From positions 1 to 64,000 of the forward strand of contig JAFGQL010000011.1 of the NCBI GenBank assembly GCA_016935695.1: DNA of 64,000 nucleotides, in the 5' to 3' direction. Shown piece by piece: positions 42,809 through 52,167 of the stretch. The stretch's first letter is position 1. Each line of letters opens with the position of its first letter. A model generated the notes under the pieces. That model searched no databases. It saw only the letters and a list, made by a program, of their open reading frames with translations, and was not told where the DNA came from. The DNA comes from Spirochaetales bacterium (lineage in GTDB: Bacteria; Spirochaetota; Spirochaetia; JC444; Marispirochaetaceae). The position numbers were made by a program, and so were the translations under genes.

Positions 42809-43821
42809 TGCTCAGAGCCTTTTATCAGCAAATCACGGACATCTTTCAATTCATAACCGTCGTCCAGAAGAGACGGATATAATTCCAAAAGCAGATCGGC
42901 AAGCTCGCTGGACCAGACATGACCGATCATAATGGCATGGCCTTCTCTTGCTGCAACACCACGGGCGGCATTAATCATCTCTTCTATGGATTCCCGGTCT
43001 TTGTCATTATCTAAAAACATCGTATTCCTTTTGTACACCGCAAGCCCCATTTCCTTTGCGATACCTGCGCTTTTTGAGTCTGGACTGGTAAAACTGTCAA
43101 TAAACACCAGATCGTTTTCCTTGAGTACTTCCAGTACTGGTGTTAATTTTTCAACATCGGCGGTTATTCTTGATCCCATATGATTATTCATACCGAGCGC
43201 ACCTGGCATGGAACGCAGATTTTCACGTATTCGGCTTCGAATTTCATCCTTGCTCATACCCGAAGTCACCGCACAGACTCCCGGGTCGGCATCACCTATC
43301 GGTTCCATAGGCTGATGAATGATGAATGGCTTTCCGGCTGCATTAATTCTGTTTATTGCCGCCTCAGTATATGGGCGTCCAGGCATAACTGCAAGGGTAA
43401 CGGGAAACGGAAGCCCCAGAAACGGTTCCAGTTCACCAAGGTTGTTCCCGACATCATCTATAATAAGGTACAATTCTCCTCGTTTTACAGACACTGTTTT
43501 TGCCGCCACAACAGCTGATGCAGAATTATTGACCGTCTTGCCGTTTTTACCTTCACTTGATGAAGGCGTCTGGGCGGGTGATTCCGTATGAGTTATTCCA
43601 TAATCACTTGTTAGTGAAGAAGGTGTCGGAGAAACAACAGTCGATACTGATGGCACAGGAATTGCGACACGTTCCACCGCGGTTTGCGGCCCGGTAAGCA
43701 GCGAAAGGACAGAAAGAAGGACAACCGCAGCCACCGAAAGAACAGCAACGATAAGTTTTGGTGATATGCGGAGTCTTTTTGTGGAACGGTTTCGTCCCTT
43801 CTTGCCGGGCTTTGGTTTCAC
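42805..43821 (-). CDS. Divergent polysaccharide deacetylase family protein, membrane-anchored (GTG start)
   Basis: TM near N-terminus; LYLIIDDVGNN, VTLAVMPGRPYTEA, IIHQPMEP, GMNNHMGS. Confidence 0.85.
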   Translation of the reverse strand: MKPKPGKKGRNRSTKRLRISPKLIVAVLSVAAVVLLSVLSLLTGPQTAVERVAIPVPSVSTVVSPTPSSLTSDYGITHTESPAQTPSSSEGKNGKTVNNSASAVVAAKTVSVKRGELYLIIDDVGNNLGELEPFLGLPFPVTLAVMPGRPYTEAAINRINAAGKPFIIHQPMEPIGDADPGVCAVTSGMSKDEIRSRIRENLRSMPGALGMNNHMGSRITADVEKLTPVLEVLKENDLVFIDSFTSPDSKSAGIAKEMGLAVYKRNTMFLDNDKDRESIEEMINAARGVAAREGHAIMIGHVWSSELADLLLELYPSLLDDGYELKDVRDLLIKGSEQ

Positions 43822-43857
43822 ATGGGCAAAAGTAGTATCTCTTCAGCTATAAGTCAA
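43819..43857 (-). promoter_or_regulatory. Sigma-70 promoter of deacetylase gene, predicted leaderless
   Basis: TTGACT (43857-43852), N17, TACTTT (43834-43829), 7 nt, GTG (43821); no SD. Confidence 0.5.
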
Positions 43858-43872
43858 GGGCGGGAACTGTTC

Positions 43873-44712
43873 TTATTGATAGACATATTCCCTGACTTCT
43901 TCCCTGTGCTGTCTGAGTTTCTTTATGGCCCTGATTTCGATTTGCCGCACGGTTTCCGGGGATATCCCCAACTTTTCTCCAATTCGCTTGAGGGTATACT
44001 TCTCTCCGCCGTAAAACGAGAACCGGTACAAGAGTATCTGTTTCTCTTTATCCATCAGGTGCTCAAGGAATTTCATTGTTTCTTCCTTCAGACTCATGGA
44101 CAAAAGTTCGTTTTCCGGCGTGAAGGATTCATCCTGATAGATATCCATCAAAGTACCCGACTCGAAATTTTCTTCGCTGTCGAGGGAAGCGATAGAACCA
44201 GCCGCACTTAGAATGGAAGCGACTTCATCTTCCTTCATGTGTATATCTTTGGCGACTTCTCCGATTGATGGTTTGCGCTGAAGGGACTGAGTCAGGGTGT
44301 AATACGCTTTCTGGATCTTTTTCAGGGCCTCTTCCTTTCTGTGAGGAAGCCGAATTGCCCGCTTTTTATTTGACAGCGCTCTTACAATGGACTGTTTAAT
44401 CCACCATGCTGCATAGGTACTGAAACGGACATTCTTATGATAATCATATTTTCCGGCAGCCTTTATAAGCCCAAGATTACCTTCCTGTACGATGTCAAGA
44501 AAACTGACTTCCGGCGATACATAGGCTTTTGCAATTTTTACCACAAGGCGCAGATTCGCCTCAATCAACCGCTGCCGGGCATGTTCATCACCCTTCATTA
44601 TTTTACGTGACAATTCGAGCTCTTCATCGAATGTCAACAACGGGGTACTCTTTATCTGCTGAAAATATGCTTTGAGTGCATCTTCACTGGTATTCGGTTT
44701 TTTCTGTTTCAT
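43873..44712 (-). CDS. Sigma-70 family (group 2, RpoS/RpoD-like) RNA polymerase sigma factor; start set at MKQKKPNTSED
   Basis: EANLRLVVKIAKAY, DIVQEGNLGLIKA, RFSTYAAWWIKQSI, TLKRIGEKLGISPETVRQIEIRAIKKLR; no region 1.1; SD AGGAG 7 nt upstream. Confidence 0.95.
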   Translation of the reverse strand: MKQKKPNTSEDALKAYFQQIKSTPLLTFDEELELSRKIMKGDEHARQRLIEANLRLVVKIAKAYVSPEVSFLDIVQEGNLGLIKAAGKYDYHKNVRFSTYAAWWIKQSIVRALSNKKRAIRLPHRKEEALKKIQKAYYTLTQSLQRKPSIGEVAKDIHMKEDEVASILSAAGSIASLDSEENFESGTLMDIYQDESFTPENELLSMSLKEETMKFLEHLMDKEKQILLYRFSFYGGEKYTLKRIGEKLGISPETVRQIEIRAIKKLRQHREEVREYVYQ

Positions 44713-44736
44713 CACACATCTCCTGTCAATAGTATT

Positions 44737-44752
44737 TGCAGGAACTGTGCCA
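44737..44752 (-). promoter_or_regulatory. Sigma-54 (-24/-12) promoter of the sigma factor gene
   Basis: Minus strand TGGCACAGTTCCTGCA: GG-N10-GC; predicted +1 about 44726, UTR contains the SD. Confidence 0.75.
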
Positions 44753-44898
44753 AAAAGACCAATTTTCTTAATAATTACATAAGTTGTTATATTACAATTA
44801 TTTAGAAATGGCAATCATGTATTTGCAGTACAATAATGAAAAACCGTATAGTTTTGTATACACCCGAATAGCAGAAATATTGCAAAAACAGAGAAAAA

Positions 44899-45237
44899 CT
44901 AGGGTATTTGTGAAGGTTTTGTGGTATCGAGACGGTCCGACAGCTGTTTATAGATCATTTCGCCAATACCAAGACCGCCATTACGTGATATTTTCTGAGC
45001 ATATTTTTCATACAACATATCTTCGAATATGCCTTCGGCCATTGATGATTTTATGAGACCCGATTTATTGATGGTGCTCTTCATTGAATTGAGCATCTGT
45101 TTGACAAAAATGCTCTCGAACTCTTTGCAGGTTTCGAGGAGTTTTTTATCATCCTGTGATTCCACCCTCATTCTGCTTGCACGCTGAACCCCCAGGTGAG
45201 AGGTTAGTGTATCCATATCTACAGGGCTTGTTATCAT
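44899..45237 (-). CDS. flgJ: FlgJ-like rod-binding protein (N-terminal domain only)
   Basis: CKEFESIFVKQMLNSMKSTI..FEDMLYEKYAQKISRNGGLGIGEMIYKQL; no muramidase domain. Confidence 0.85.
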   Translation of the reverse strand: MITSPVDMDTLTSHLGVQRASRMRVESQDDKKLLETCKEFESIFVKQMLNSMKSTINKSGLIKSSMAEGIFEDMLYEKYAQKISRNGGLGIGEMIYKQLSDRLDTTKPSQIP

Positions 45238-45258
45238 AAATCGGCTCCTTACATTTCC

Positions 45259-46275
45259 CTACATCACAATAAGATCGCCGTACAAGGCTCCGGCGCGGTC
45301 AACAGCGATCAAAATTTCTATAATACCTTCCGCTTTCAGGCCGAGATCCTGCAGCATCTGCACAAGCTCTTCCGCACGTACCGCCGTATTCAACATGAAA
45401 GCCTCTGTTTCTGTATCGGCACCACCACCGGGCCGGTTTACTTCTATTTTTATGCCTTTATATGCGACACCGACACTTCCAATGCCCGCATCAGCGCCGA
45501 CAACGACGACCCCGGTCCGCGGATTGACGACTATACGGCTATTCTTCGGCGGCTTCACCAATGTGTTTTCTATGAGGACAAGATTGTCTTCTATGTTCCC
45601 TTCAAAATTATCCGGTACTTGAAGCGTTAACGCACCTGCATCTGCGATTCGAACCTGCCATTCAGGCAGAGCTTCTTTCAGGCTGGTCATAACATCAAAT
45701 GCGGTGGAAAAATCTGGTTGGTTCAACGTCAAGTGCAAAACGGAACCGTCATGATAACTGGCGGGTATGGACCGTTCAACCATGGCCCCCCGCGCGAGAT
45801 GTGCCACGGTTCTATTGGGAGATTCGACGGTACTCTCCACGATTCCCTGGGCGACCGCATACATGACGTTGTCTGCGCCGTACAGGGGAGACTGAAGGAG
45901 AACTCCTCCTTCCAGGGACTTCGCATCGCCAAGACTGGATATATATGCGAGGATACGGTCTCCGCTTCGGACAAAAGGAGGAATATCCGCGGTTATGAGG
46001 ACAACCGCGCAGTTTTTACTTTTCAGTTCATCAGGAGAGACAGCCAGCTGGTGTTTTGAAAAAAAGTTGGTCAGTACCTTTTTTAAGGCAGGGGAATCGG
46101 CTGAATCACCCTTGCCGGCAAGGCCTGTCACCAAGCCAAAACCGCTAAGCTGATTGTCGCGTACACCCTCAATGCTTACCAGATTTTTCACCATGATCCT
46201 GGGCTCCTCTTGAGAGTAGAGAGACAACAGGAAAAAAACAAAGACCATTACCGCCAGCAGCTTTCTATTGAACAA
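45259..46275 (-). CDS. flgI: Flagellar P-ring protein FlgI; probable TTG start at 46275 (ORF to 46311)
   Basis: RIMVKNLVSIEGVRDNQLSGFGLVTGLAGKGDSA; SD GGGGAGG before TTG. Confidence 0.93.
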   Translation of the reverse strand: MFNRKLLAVMVFVFFLLSLYSQEEPRIMVKNLVSIEGVRDNQLSGFGLVTGLAGKGDSADSPALKKVLTNFFSKHQLAVSPDELKSKNCAVVLITADIPPFVRSGDRILAYISSLGDAKSLEGGVLLQSPLYGADNVMYAVAQGIVESTVESPNRTVAHLARGAMVERSIPASYHDGSVLHLTLNQPDFSTAFDVMTSLKEALPEWQVRIADAGALTLQVPDNFEGNIEDNLVLIENTLVKPPKNSRIVVNPRTGVVVVGADAGIGSVGVAYKGIKIEVNRPGGGADTETEAFMLNTAVRAEELVQMLQDLGLKAEGIIEILIAVDRAGALYGDLIVM

Positions 46276-46879
46276 GAAACACCTCCCCTTTCTCGACGAC
46301 CGTACACACAAGCTGTTTCCGTGTCGACGTTGCCAAAACAGGTATTATGTCGCCTACAGCACCGCTGCGCTGTGCCCTGCCCTGGAACCGTATGGTGATC
46401 GGCCCTTTTTTCATGGTCACTTTTACATAATCTCCCCCGCGTATAACCGATACAGATCCACGGGAAACCGGTTCCAGGGTCGACTGCTGTTTTCCGATCA
46501 TCTGACGCCAGTTGGGCACCTCTACCACCACATTTTTTCCGTTTCCGCCCGTAGCCATATCTGCAAGCAAAGCAAACACCTGTTCAACCAGGTCCTGAGG
46601 GACCGTACCGGCGGGAATAAACAAAAGGGTATTACCAATAACCGGCGAATCTTTTGGCAGATACGGTAAAAACGCCGAAGGCGGAATGATGGCAGGCACA
46701 CGGGGCAATATGTTCCCGCTGCGCAAGGAATCCGCGACTTCCCTGCTGACTGTATTAATAAACACCTGTTCAGGCAACCGCGGATCACCGACGTATCGGT
46801 CGCGCAGATATAAGGGCTCCGCGCAGAGAGGCAGCAGTACACAAAGAAAAAGTATGAACTTACATAAGATTGGGTTCAT
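46265..46879 (-). CDS. flgA: Flagella basal body P-ring formation protein FlgA
   Basis: SRGSVSVIRGGDYVKVTMKKGPITIRFQGRAQRSGAVGDIIPVLATSTRKQLVCTVVEKGEV. Confidence 0.85.
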   Translation of the reverse strand: MNPILCKFILFLCVLLPLCAEPLYLRDRYVGDPRLPEQVFINTVSREVADSLRSGNILPRVPAIIPPSAFLPYLPKDSPVIGNTLLFIPAGTVPQDLVEQVFALLADMATGGNGKNVVVEVPNWRQMIGKQQSTLEPVSRGSVSVIRGGDYVKVTMKKGPITIRFQGRAQRSGAVGDIIPVLATSTRKQLVCTVVEKGEVFLVQ

Positions 46880-46931
46880 ATATCACCTTTCAGCCTCAGC
46901 GATGCTGCATTCTCCGCATCATGCGCGTTCA

Positions 46932-47726
46932 TTACCGTTTCAGGCCGTTGGCTATACCGAGCATGGAATCCGATGTCTGGATAGCCTTTGAATTCAACTC
47001 ATACGCGCGCTGGGCTACTATCATATTGACCATTTCTTTTACAACCGACACATTGGACATTTCAAGAAACTTGTGAATTGTCTTTCCCATGCCGTCGAAA
47101 CCGGGCCGTCCCCCAATTGCCTCACCTGAAGCGTTGGAAATCTTAAACAGGTTTTCTCCGACGGCCTGCAGTCCAGCCGGATTTACGAAACGGAAAAGCT
47201 CCATCTGTCCTACATCCAGGGGATCGTCGTTTCCAGCCACCTTCACGGTTATCCGGCCGTCCTGGGAAACTGTCAGACTGTCACGGACAAAGTTTTCTGG
47301 CAGAACTACTTCGGGCATAACCCGGTAACCATTGGAAGTGACAAGCTGTCCGTTCGAGTCAATCTTGAATGCCCCGTCGCGGGTATACCCGTACGTGCCG
47401 TCAATCATCATGACACGGAAAAAGCCCTCTCCCTGTATCGCCAGATCAGATACATTGCCGGTATTCTGAAGCGCTCCCTGGGTAAATATTTTCTGCGTTG
47501 CCGTAACTTTGGTTCCGTGGCCTACCTGAACCCCAACGGGTACCGTGGTTAGTTCAGTTGCCGGGGTGCCGGCAATTCTGGAAGTCTGATACAACAGGTC
47601 CTCGAAATCCACCCTGTTTTGCTTAAACCCGGTGGTATTTACGTTTGAGAGATTATTGGAAATCGTGTCAATGTTAAACTGCTGTCCGGTCATGCCGCTT
47701 GCGGCGGTCCATAATGATCTCATCAT
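46932..47726 (-). CDS. flgG: Flagellar distal rod protein FlgG
   Basis: MMRSLWTAASGMTGQQFNIDTISNNLSNVNTTGFKQNR; LEMSNVSVVKEMVNMIVAQRAYELNSKAIQTSD. Confidence 0.96.
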   Translation of the reverse strand: MMRSLWTAASGMTGQQFNIDTISNNLSNVNTTGFKQNRVDFEDLLYQTSRIAGTPATELTTVPVGVQVGHGTKVTATQKIFTQGALQNTGNVSDLAIQGEGFFRVMMIDGTYGYTRDGAFKIDSNGQLVTSNGYRVMPEVVLPENFVRDSLTVSQDGRITVKVAGNDDPLDVGQMELFRFVNPAGLQAVGENLFKISNASGEAIGGRPGFDGMGKTIHKFLEMSNVSVVKEMVNMIVAQRAYELNSKAIQTSDSMLGIANGLKR

Positions 47727-47740
47727 AAGAGTTTATCCTC

Positions 47741-48592
47741 CTAAAGCCGTACGGCTTCGTTTATCAATTTTGATGCGAGCTGGTCATGAGTCTGTATGAC
47801 TTTCTGGTTTGCCTCATAGGCACGGTTGATTTCGATCATGCGCACCATTTCAGTCACGGCGTTGACGTTGGAAGCTTCTAAAAAACCTTGCTGTACTTTG
47901 ACACCGTCGGCGGCTGCTACCGGTACGGGATCGCCGCTGAATCTGTCGTTCATCCAAAGGGAACTTCCTTGTTTTTTCAGATAGCGGTCGCGGGGAAAAT
48001 CGACAATCTTAAGTCTGTCTACCAACTCGATGCTCTCCCATTCATTTTCCTCAAGACTGACTAAACGTTCCGGATCGTCCGCCAGAGAACTGTTCTGCCA
48101 TACCCGGCCTTCCTTGTCGACCACGAAATTGTTCATTTTTAAACGTATAATGCCGTTTTCACCCAGGACAGGAAGGCCTTCTTTAGTCGTGAGGATGCCC
48201 TCGGGACTTAAATGAAAACTTCCGTTACGTGTATAACGCTCCTCTCCCACAGGATTTTGCACAGTGAAAAAACCCTTCCCGTCCAGGGCTATGTCAAATG
48301 GATTATCGGTTTGCTTAAGCGCGCCCTGGGTAAATGCAGTAAAGCTTTCATTGTACTCGACGCCGGTACCGATCTTGCCGATCACCGGTGCTACGTCAAC
48401 CGACCCGTGGGGGATGCGGAACACACCGTCGTCATTCATGCGCCTGAGTAAAAGTTCCGGAAATGCTTTATGAACCGATGTGTCTCGTTTATAACCGGTA
48501 ACATCCACGTTTGCGAGATTGTTGGACAATGCATCCATGTCATGCATACGGGCAATCATGCCGCTTGCGCCAGTGTAAATGCCTCTGATCAC
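47741..48592 (-). CDS. FlgF/FlgG-family rod protein (GTG start)
   Basis: MIRGIYTGASGMIARMHDMDALSNNLANVDVTGYKRD; LEASNVNAVTEMVRMIEINRAYEANQKVIQTHD. Confidence 0.9.
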   Translation of the reverse strand: MIRGIYTGASGMIARMHDMDALSNNLANVDVTGYKRDTSVHKAFPELLLRRMNDDGVFRIPHGSVDVAPVIGKIGTGVEYNESFTAFTQGALKQTDNPFDIALDGKGFFTVQNPVGEERYTRNGSFHLSPEGILTTKEGLPVLGENGIIRLKMNNFVVDKEGRVWQNSSLADDPERLVSLEENEWESIELVDRLKIVDFPRDRYLKKQGSSLWMNDRFSGDPVPVAAADGVKVQQGFLEASNVNAVTEMVRMIEINRAYEANQKVIQTHDQLASKLINEAVRL

Positions 48593-48691
48593 CTTTACAA
48601 AACCTCCCCTCGCCTTTCTCTTATGGACAGAAAAAGGGTCATTTTAACTATCGGATGTTTCAAAGAGGCGCCTTAGAAATAAAAGGGTTTT

Positions 48692-49342
48692 TTAGTCCTG
48701 ATGCTGGGATTTACGTTTTGAATTGACGAAACGCTGAAAGTCATTGATATTGCGGACCACAATACGGTCAGGGAATATTTCTATTCTGCGCTGTGTGGCA
48801 AAATGATTGAGAATTTGCCGGCATTGATCGGGTGACATACCAGCCCAATGGCCGATATCGTCCTCTGAAGTGTTAAAAACCCGTTCGTCTTCACCCTCAT
48901 CCTGTGTCGGCTGAGTCTCTGCGAGCATAAGAAACACGTCGGCAATACGCGCCTGGTCGTCTTCCAGGGTTAAAATCATGAAACGCCGCTTCTGGTCATA
49001 AATACGTTTGGTAAAGAGTTTCAGGAGTTTCAGGGCGATTGCTGGATTTCCCTGCATGAGGATATCAAAATTTTCCCGGTTGAATTCCAGCAGTTTAACA
49101 TTATCCAGAGCAATGGCGGTTGCACTGCGGGGAGCCTGCTCAAGAATGGCCATCTCTCCGAAAAGTTCACCCGGCTGAAGGATATCGATGTTCTTCTCTA
49201 TATTATCCATGATTTTCACAATCTGGACACGGCCGGATTGAATGAGGTAAAAGGTGTCACCAGGCTCGTGTTCGCAGAAAATAATGTCGCCTTTCTGGTA
49301 TGTTTTTGCGAACCGGTTGAAAATCGACATGTCCAGGGACAT
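48692..49342 (-). CDS. Crp/Fnr-type cyclic-nucleotide-binding regulator
   Basis: cNMP domain (DIIFCEHEPGDTFYLIQSGRVQIV..GELFGEMAILEQAPRSATAIA), C-terminal winged-helix-like segment. Confidence 0.88.
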   Translation of the reverse strand: MSLDMSIFNRFAKTYQKGDIIFCEHEPGDTFYLIQSGRVQIVKIMDNIEKNIDILQPGELFGEMAILEQAPRSATAIALDNVKLLEFNRENFDILMQGNPAIALKLLKLFTKRIYDQKRRFMILTLEDDQARIADVFLMLAETQPTQDEGEDERVFNTSEDDIGHWAGMSPDQCRQILNHFATQRRIEIFPDRIVVRNINDFQRFVNSKRKSQHQD

Positions 49343-49368
49343 AAAAACTCCTCTGCTAACAGAAAATC

Positions 49369-50352
49369 CTAGGCTTCAAGACCCCGGAGGGCTTTTTTGG
49401 TCCTGCGGTATACAGGCAATGAATCGGAAGCCATGCTCAATATTTTAGTATAAAATCCCTTTGCCTTATCTATAACACCCTTTTTTTCATAACTTGAGCC
49501 CACATAATACAGGGCATCAATCAGATCAGGGTGTTTAGGATATTGCTGAATCATGTTCTGATAATGGGCGATACAGTTGTCAAAGCTGCCCATGGAATAT
49601 AAACAGCGGCCTATTTCATAATTGGATTTAGCCACATATTCAGGGTCATCGCCTTTTTCCAGTATAAGCTTGAAAGCCCTGAGAGCATCCTGAAACTTTT
49701 GCTGGCTGAACAAACTGACTCCGTCATAGTACTGTTTTGCAGCCGGAGTCAACGACGCATGGGTGGTAACAGGCTGCTGGCGTATCGACGGCTGTGCCGT
49801 ACCTCCCTGGGACAGTTTCTGCTCCAGTTCGGTAATGTGGGTATTCGCCTGGCTTGCAAAACGACCGGAGGGATAATAGGTGAGGTAACGTTTGAATACA
49901 TACAGGGCCTGGGGAAATTTCTGACATGCCGCGTAATATTCACCAATTTTATAAAGACCCTGTTCCGGATTTTGTTCCTGGCCTGCCCTGCCGGCAGAGA
50001 GAAGGTTCTGCACCTGTTTATGAATACGCCTGAGCTGATTTGAAAACACAGTGAGCATTTTGGTAATGATCCTGGTGTTTTTTGAAACAAAGGCCTCGAA
50101 CTCAGGAACCGAGAAAACAATCATATCTGAATCCTGAAGGACCATGGCGGTTTCTTCCCGGGGATACCTACCCAAAGCGGATTTTACGCCGAAAAACTCA
50201 CCGGTCTGGATAAGATCCCGCAGCTCCTGTCCGGTCTCAATATCATTATACCGCAGGGACACTTTTCCGCTCTTGAGAATATAAATGCGGTCGCCGCTGT
50301 CTCCCTTAAAGTACACAACGGAGTTTGCTTTGTATTGCATCGGCCTTGGCAT
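49369..50352 (-). CDS. cNMP-binding domain + TPR protein, no HTH
   Basis: NSVVYFKGDSGDRIYILKSGKVSLRY; C-terminal TPRs (YYDGVSLFSQQKFQDALRAFKLILEKG..). Confidence 0.88.
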   Translation of the reverse strand: MPRPMQYKANSVVYFKGDSGDRIYILKSGKVSLRYNDIETGQELRDLIQTGEFFGVKSALGRYPREETAMVLQDSDMIVFSVPEFEAFVSKNTRIITKMLTVFSNQLRRIHKQVQNLLSAGRAGQEQNPEQGLYKIGEYYAACQKFPQALYVFKRYLTYYPSGRFASQANTHITELEQKLSQGGTAQPSIRQQPVTTHASLTPAAKQYYDGVSLFSQQKFQDALRAFKLILEKGDDPEYVAKSNYEIGRCLYSMGSFDNCIAHYQNMIQQYPKHPDLIDALYYVGSSYEKKGVIDKAKGFYTKILSMASDSLPVYRRTKKALRGLEA

Positions 50353-50519
50353 GCATTCCCCTCAATCTTTGTCTGCCCTTTCTATTACAAGAAATTGATC
50401 CAATAATCGCAGACAGCGCTACGGGCCGGACTAAACCGGACCATATATACAACTATATCGGTATTTCACGGATAAAAAAAGAGCCATGACAAAGGTTTAT
50501 GGTGTATTATTTGGGGCAT

Positions 50520-51371
50520 ATGTTTGATTTTCACTGCCATTCCAGTCATTCAGATGGAGAACTCAGCCCGGGAGGTCTTGTGGCCCTGGCGGCGAAACAT
50601 TCCCTTAAGGCAATCTCTCTTACCGATCATGACGTGGTAAGCGGTATCCCAGAGGCCGTGGAAAAAGGCCGCGAACTTGGAGTGGACATCATTCCGGGGA
50701 TAGAACTTTCCCTGGGATTTATGGGAGGAGAAATACATCTCCTCGGCTACGGGATAGCCTATGACGACCCTGTATTTCGGCAGACCCTCACACATGCCCA
50801 GCAGGTGCGGGAATCCCGTAATGTAAAAATTATCGAAAAAATGAGGGAACAGGGCATCGAAGTGGATTACGATGATATTCGCTCCATAGCTGGAGGCGAT
50901 TATCCGGGACGGCCCCACTTCGCCGAGTTGTTAGTCAAAAGACGGATTGCCAGAAACATTAAAGACGCTTTCGCCCGTTTTTTGGGAAACGGAAAACCGT
51001 TGTTTGTCCAGCGGGATTTTATCTCTCTCGAAGATGGCATTGATATGATTACAAGCGCCGGAGGTATTCCGGTAATTGCACACCCGTTAAGCCTCATGAT
51101 ATCATGGTCCCGATTGATGGAGTATCTGAAACGCTGGCATGAAATGGGGATTCGGGGCATAGAGGGATATTACCCGGAACACTCACCGGGAAAATGCGAA
51201 CGGCTCATCGCCGCGGCCCGGGATTTCGGGTTTCTTATTACCGGGGGCTCTGACTTTCACGGGAAGAGCAAACCCCACAACCACCTGGGAAGAACCACTG
51301 GAAACATGAAGATAAGCCCTGACATGGTAAAATCTTTCTTGATGGAACTTGCGTATTCGCCTATCATGTAG
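50520..51371 (+). CDS. PHP-domain phosphoesterase; start set at MFDFHCHSSHSDG
   Basis: FHCHSSHSDGELSPGGLVALAAKHSLKAISLTDHDVVSGI; GGSDFHGKSKPHNHLG. Confidence 0.92.
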   Translation: MFDFHCHSSHSDGELSPGGLVALAAKHSLKAISLTDHDVVSGIPEAVEKGRELGVDIIPGIELSLGFMGGEIHLLGYGIAYDDPVFRQTLTHAQQVRESRNVKIIEKMREQGIEVDYDDIRSIAGGDYPGRPHFAELLVKRRIARNIKDAFARFLGNGKPLFVQRDFISLEDGIDMITSAGGIPVIAHPLSLMISWSRLMEYLKRWHEMGIRGIEGYYPEHSPGKCERLIAAARDFGFLITGGSDFHGKSKPHNHLGRTTGNMKISPDMVKSFLMELAYSPIM

Positions 51372-51375
51372 ACCT

Positions 51376-52152
51376 ATGATCCAGCATATCGGCAGATGGG
51401 TGTTTGGGCGCATAAAGTCCTTTGGATACGCGGCGGGCTTTTTCTGGCTTGTAATGAAGGAAGCCCTTCTTTTTTTCCGAAAGAAGCAGGTGGGCTTCAA
51501 AGTATTTGTCCTTCAGGTGTTTTTTACAGGATATGAAGCCCTCACCGTCATAGCCCTTCTGTCTATGTCGATCGGAGCGGTCATTATCATCCAGGGGCTT
51601 AACCTCCTTCCCCAGTTCGGCCAGGGCCAGCTGATTTACACCATACTAATCACTGTTATTACCCGGGAACTCGGCCCGATTCTTACCGCTTTCATCATCA
51701 TAGCCCGGTCAGGCACCGCCATAGCGACGGAACTGGGCAATATGGTAGTCAACCACGAAATAGAAGCCTACCAGGCAGTGGGCATCAATCCCATTTCCTA
51801 TCTTGTCGTCCCGCGCTTTCTGGGAGTTACCGTATCAATCCTCCTTTTAAACATTTATTTCAACGTATTCGGCTTAGGCGGATCATTCCTCCTTACAAGG
51901 CTCATTCGGCCCATTCAGTTCCAGGAGTATTTCTCTAACCTTCTTCAGCAGATAGGCATGGCGGACATTGTCTCTTCCCTCGTGAAGAGTCTGGTGTTCG
52001 GCGTAATCATATCCATTGTAGCCACCTATCACGGATTCAATGTTCAACAGGCCTCCTATGAAGTACCGGTAGCCGCGATCAAGGCGGTCGGTCAGGGATT
52101 TGTCATGTGTATCCTCGCTGATGCGGTCATCACCATGATATACTATCTGTAA
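51376..52152 (+). CDS. mlaE: MlaE-type ABC transporter permease; start set at MIQHIGRW
   Basis: ITRELGPILTAFIIIARSGTAIATELGNMVVNHEIEAYQAVGINPISYLVVPR. Confidence 0.93.
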   Translation: MIQHIGRWVFGRIKSFGYAAGFFWLVMKEALLFFRKKQVGFKVFVLQVFFTGYEALTVIALLSMSIGAVIIIQGLNLLPQFGQGQLIYTILITVITRELGPILTAFIIIARSGTAIATELGNMVVNHEIEAYQAVGINPISYLVVPRFLGVTVSILLLNIYFNVFGLGGSFLLTRLIRPIQFQEYFSNLLQQIGMADIVSSLVKSLVFGVIISIVATYHGFNVQQASYEVPVAAIKAVGQGFVMCILADAVITMIYYL

Positions 52153-52167
52153 GGAACAGGCGGGTAC

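Noticed and set aside
45790-45815. GG-N10-GC sigma-54-like match TGGCACATCTCGCGC on the minus strand
   Set aside because: Inside flgI coding sequence, -12 box lacks TTGC, no downstream start.
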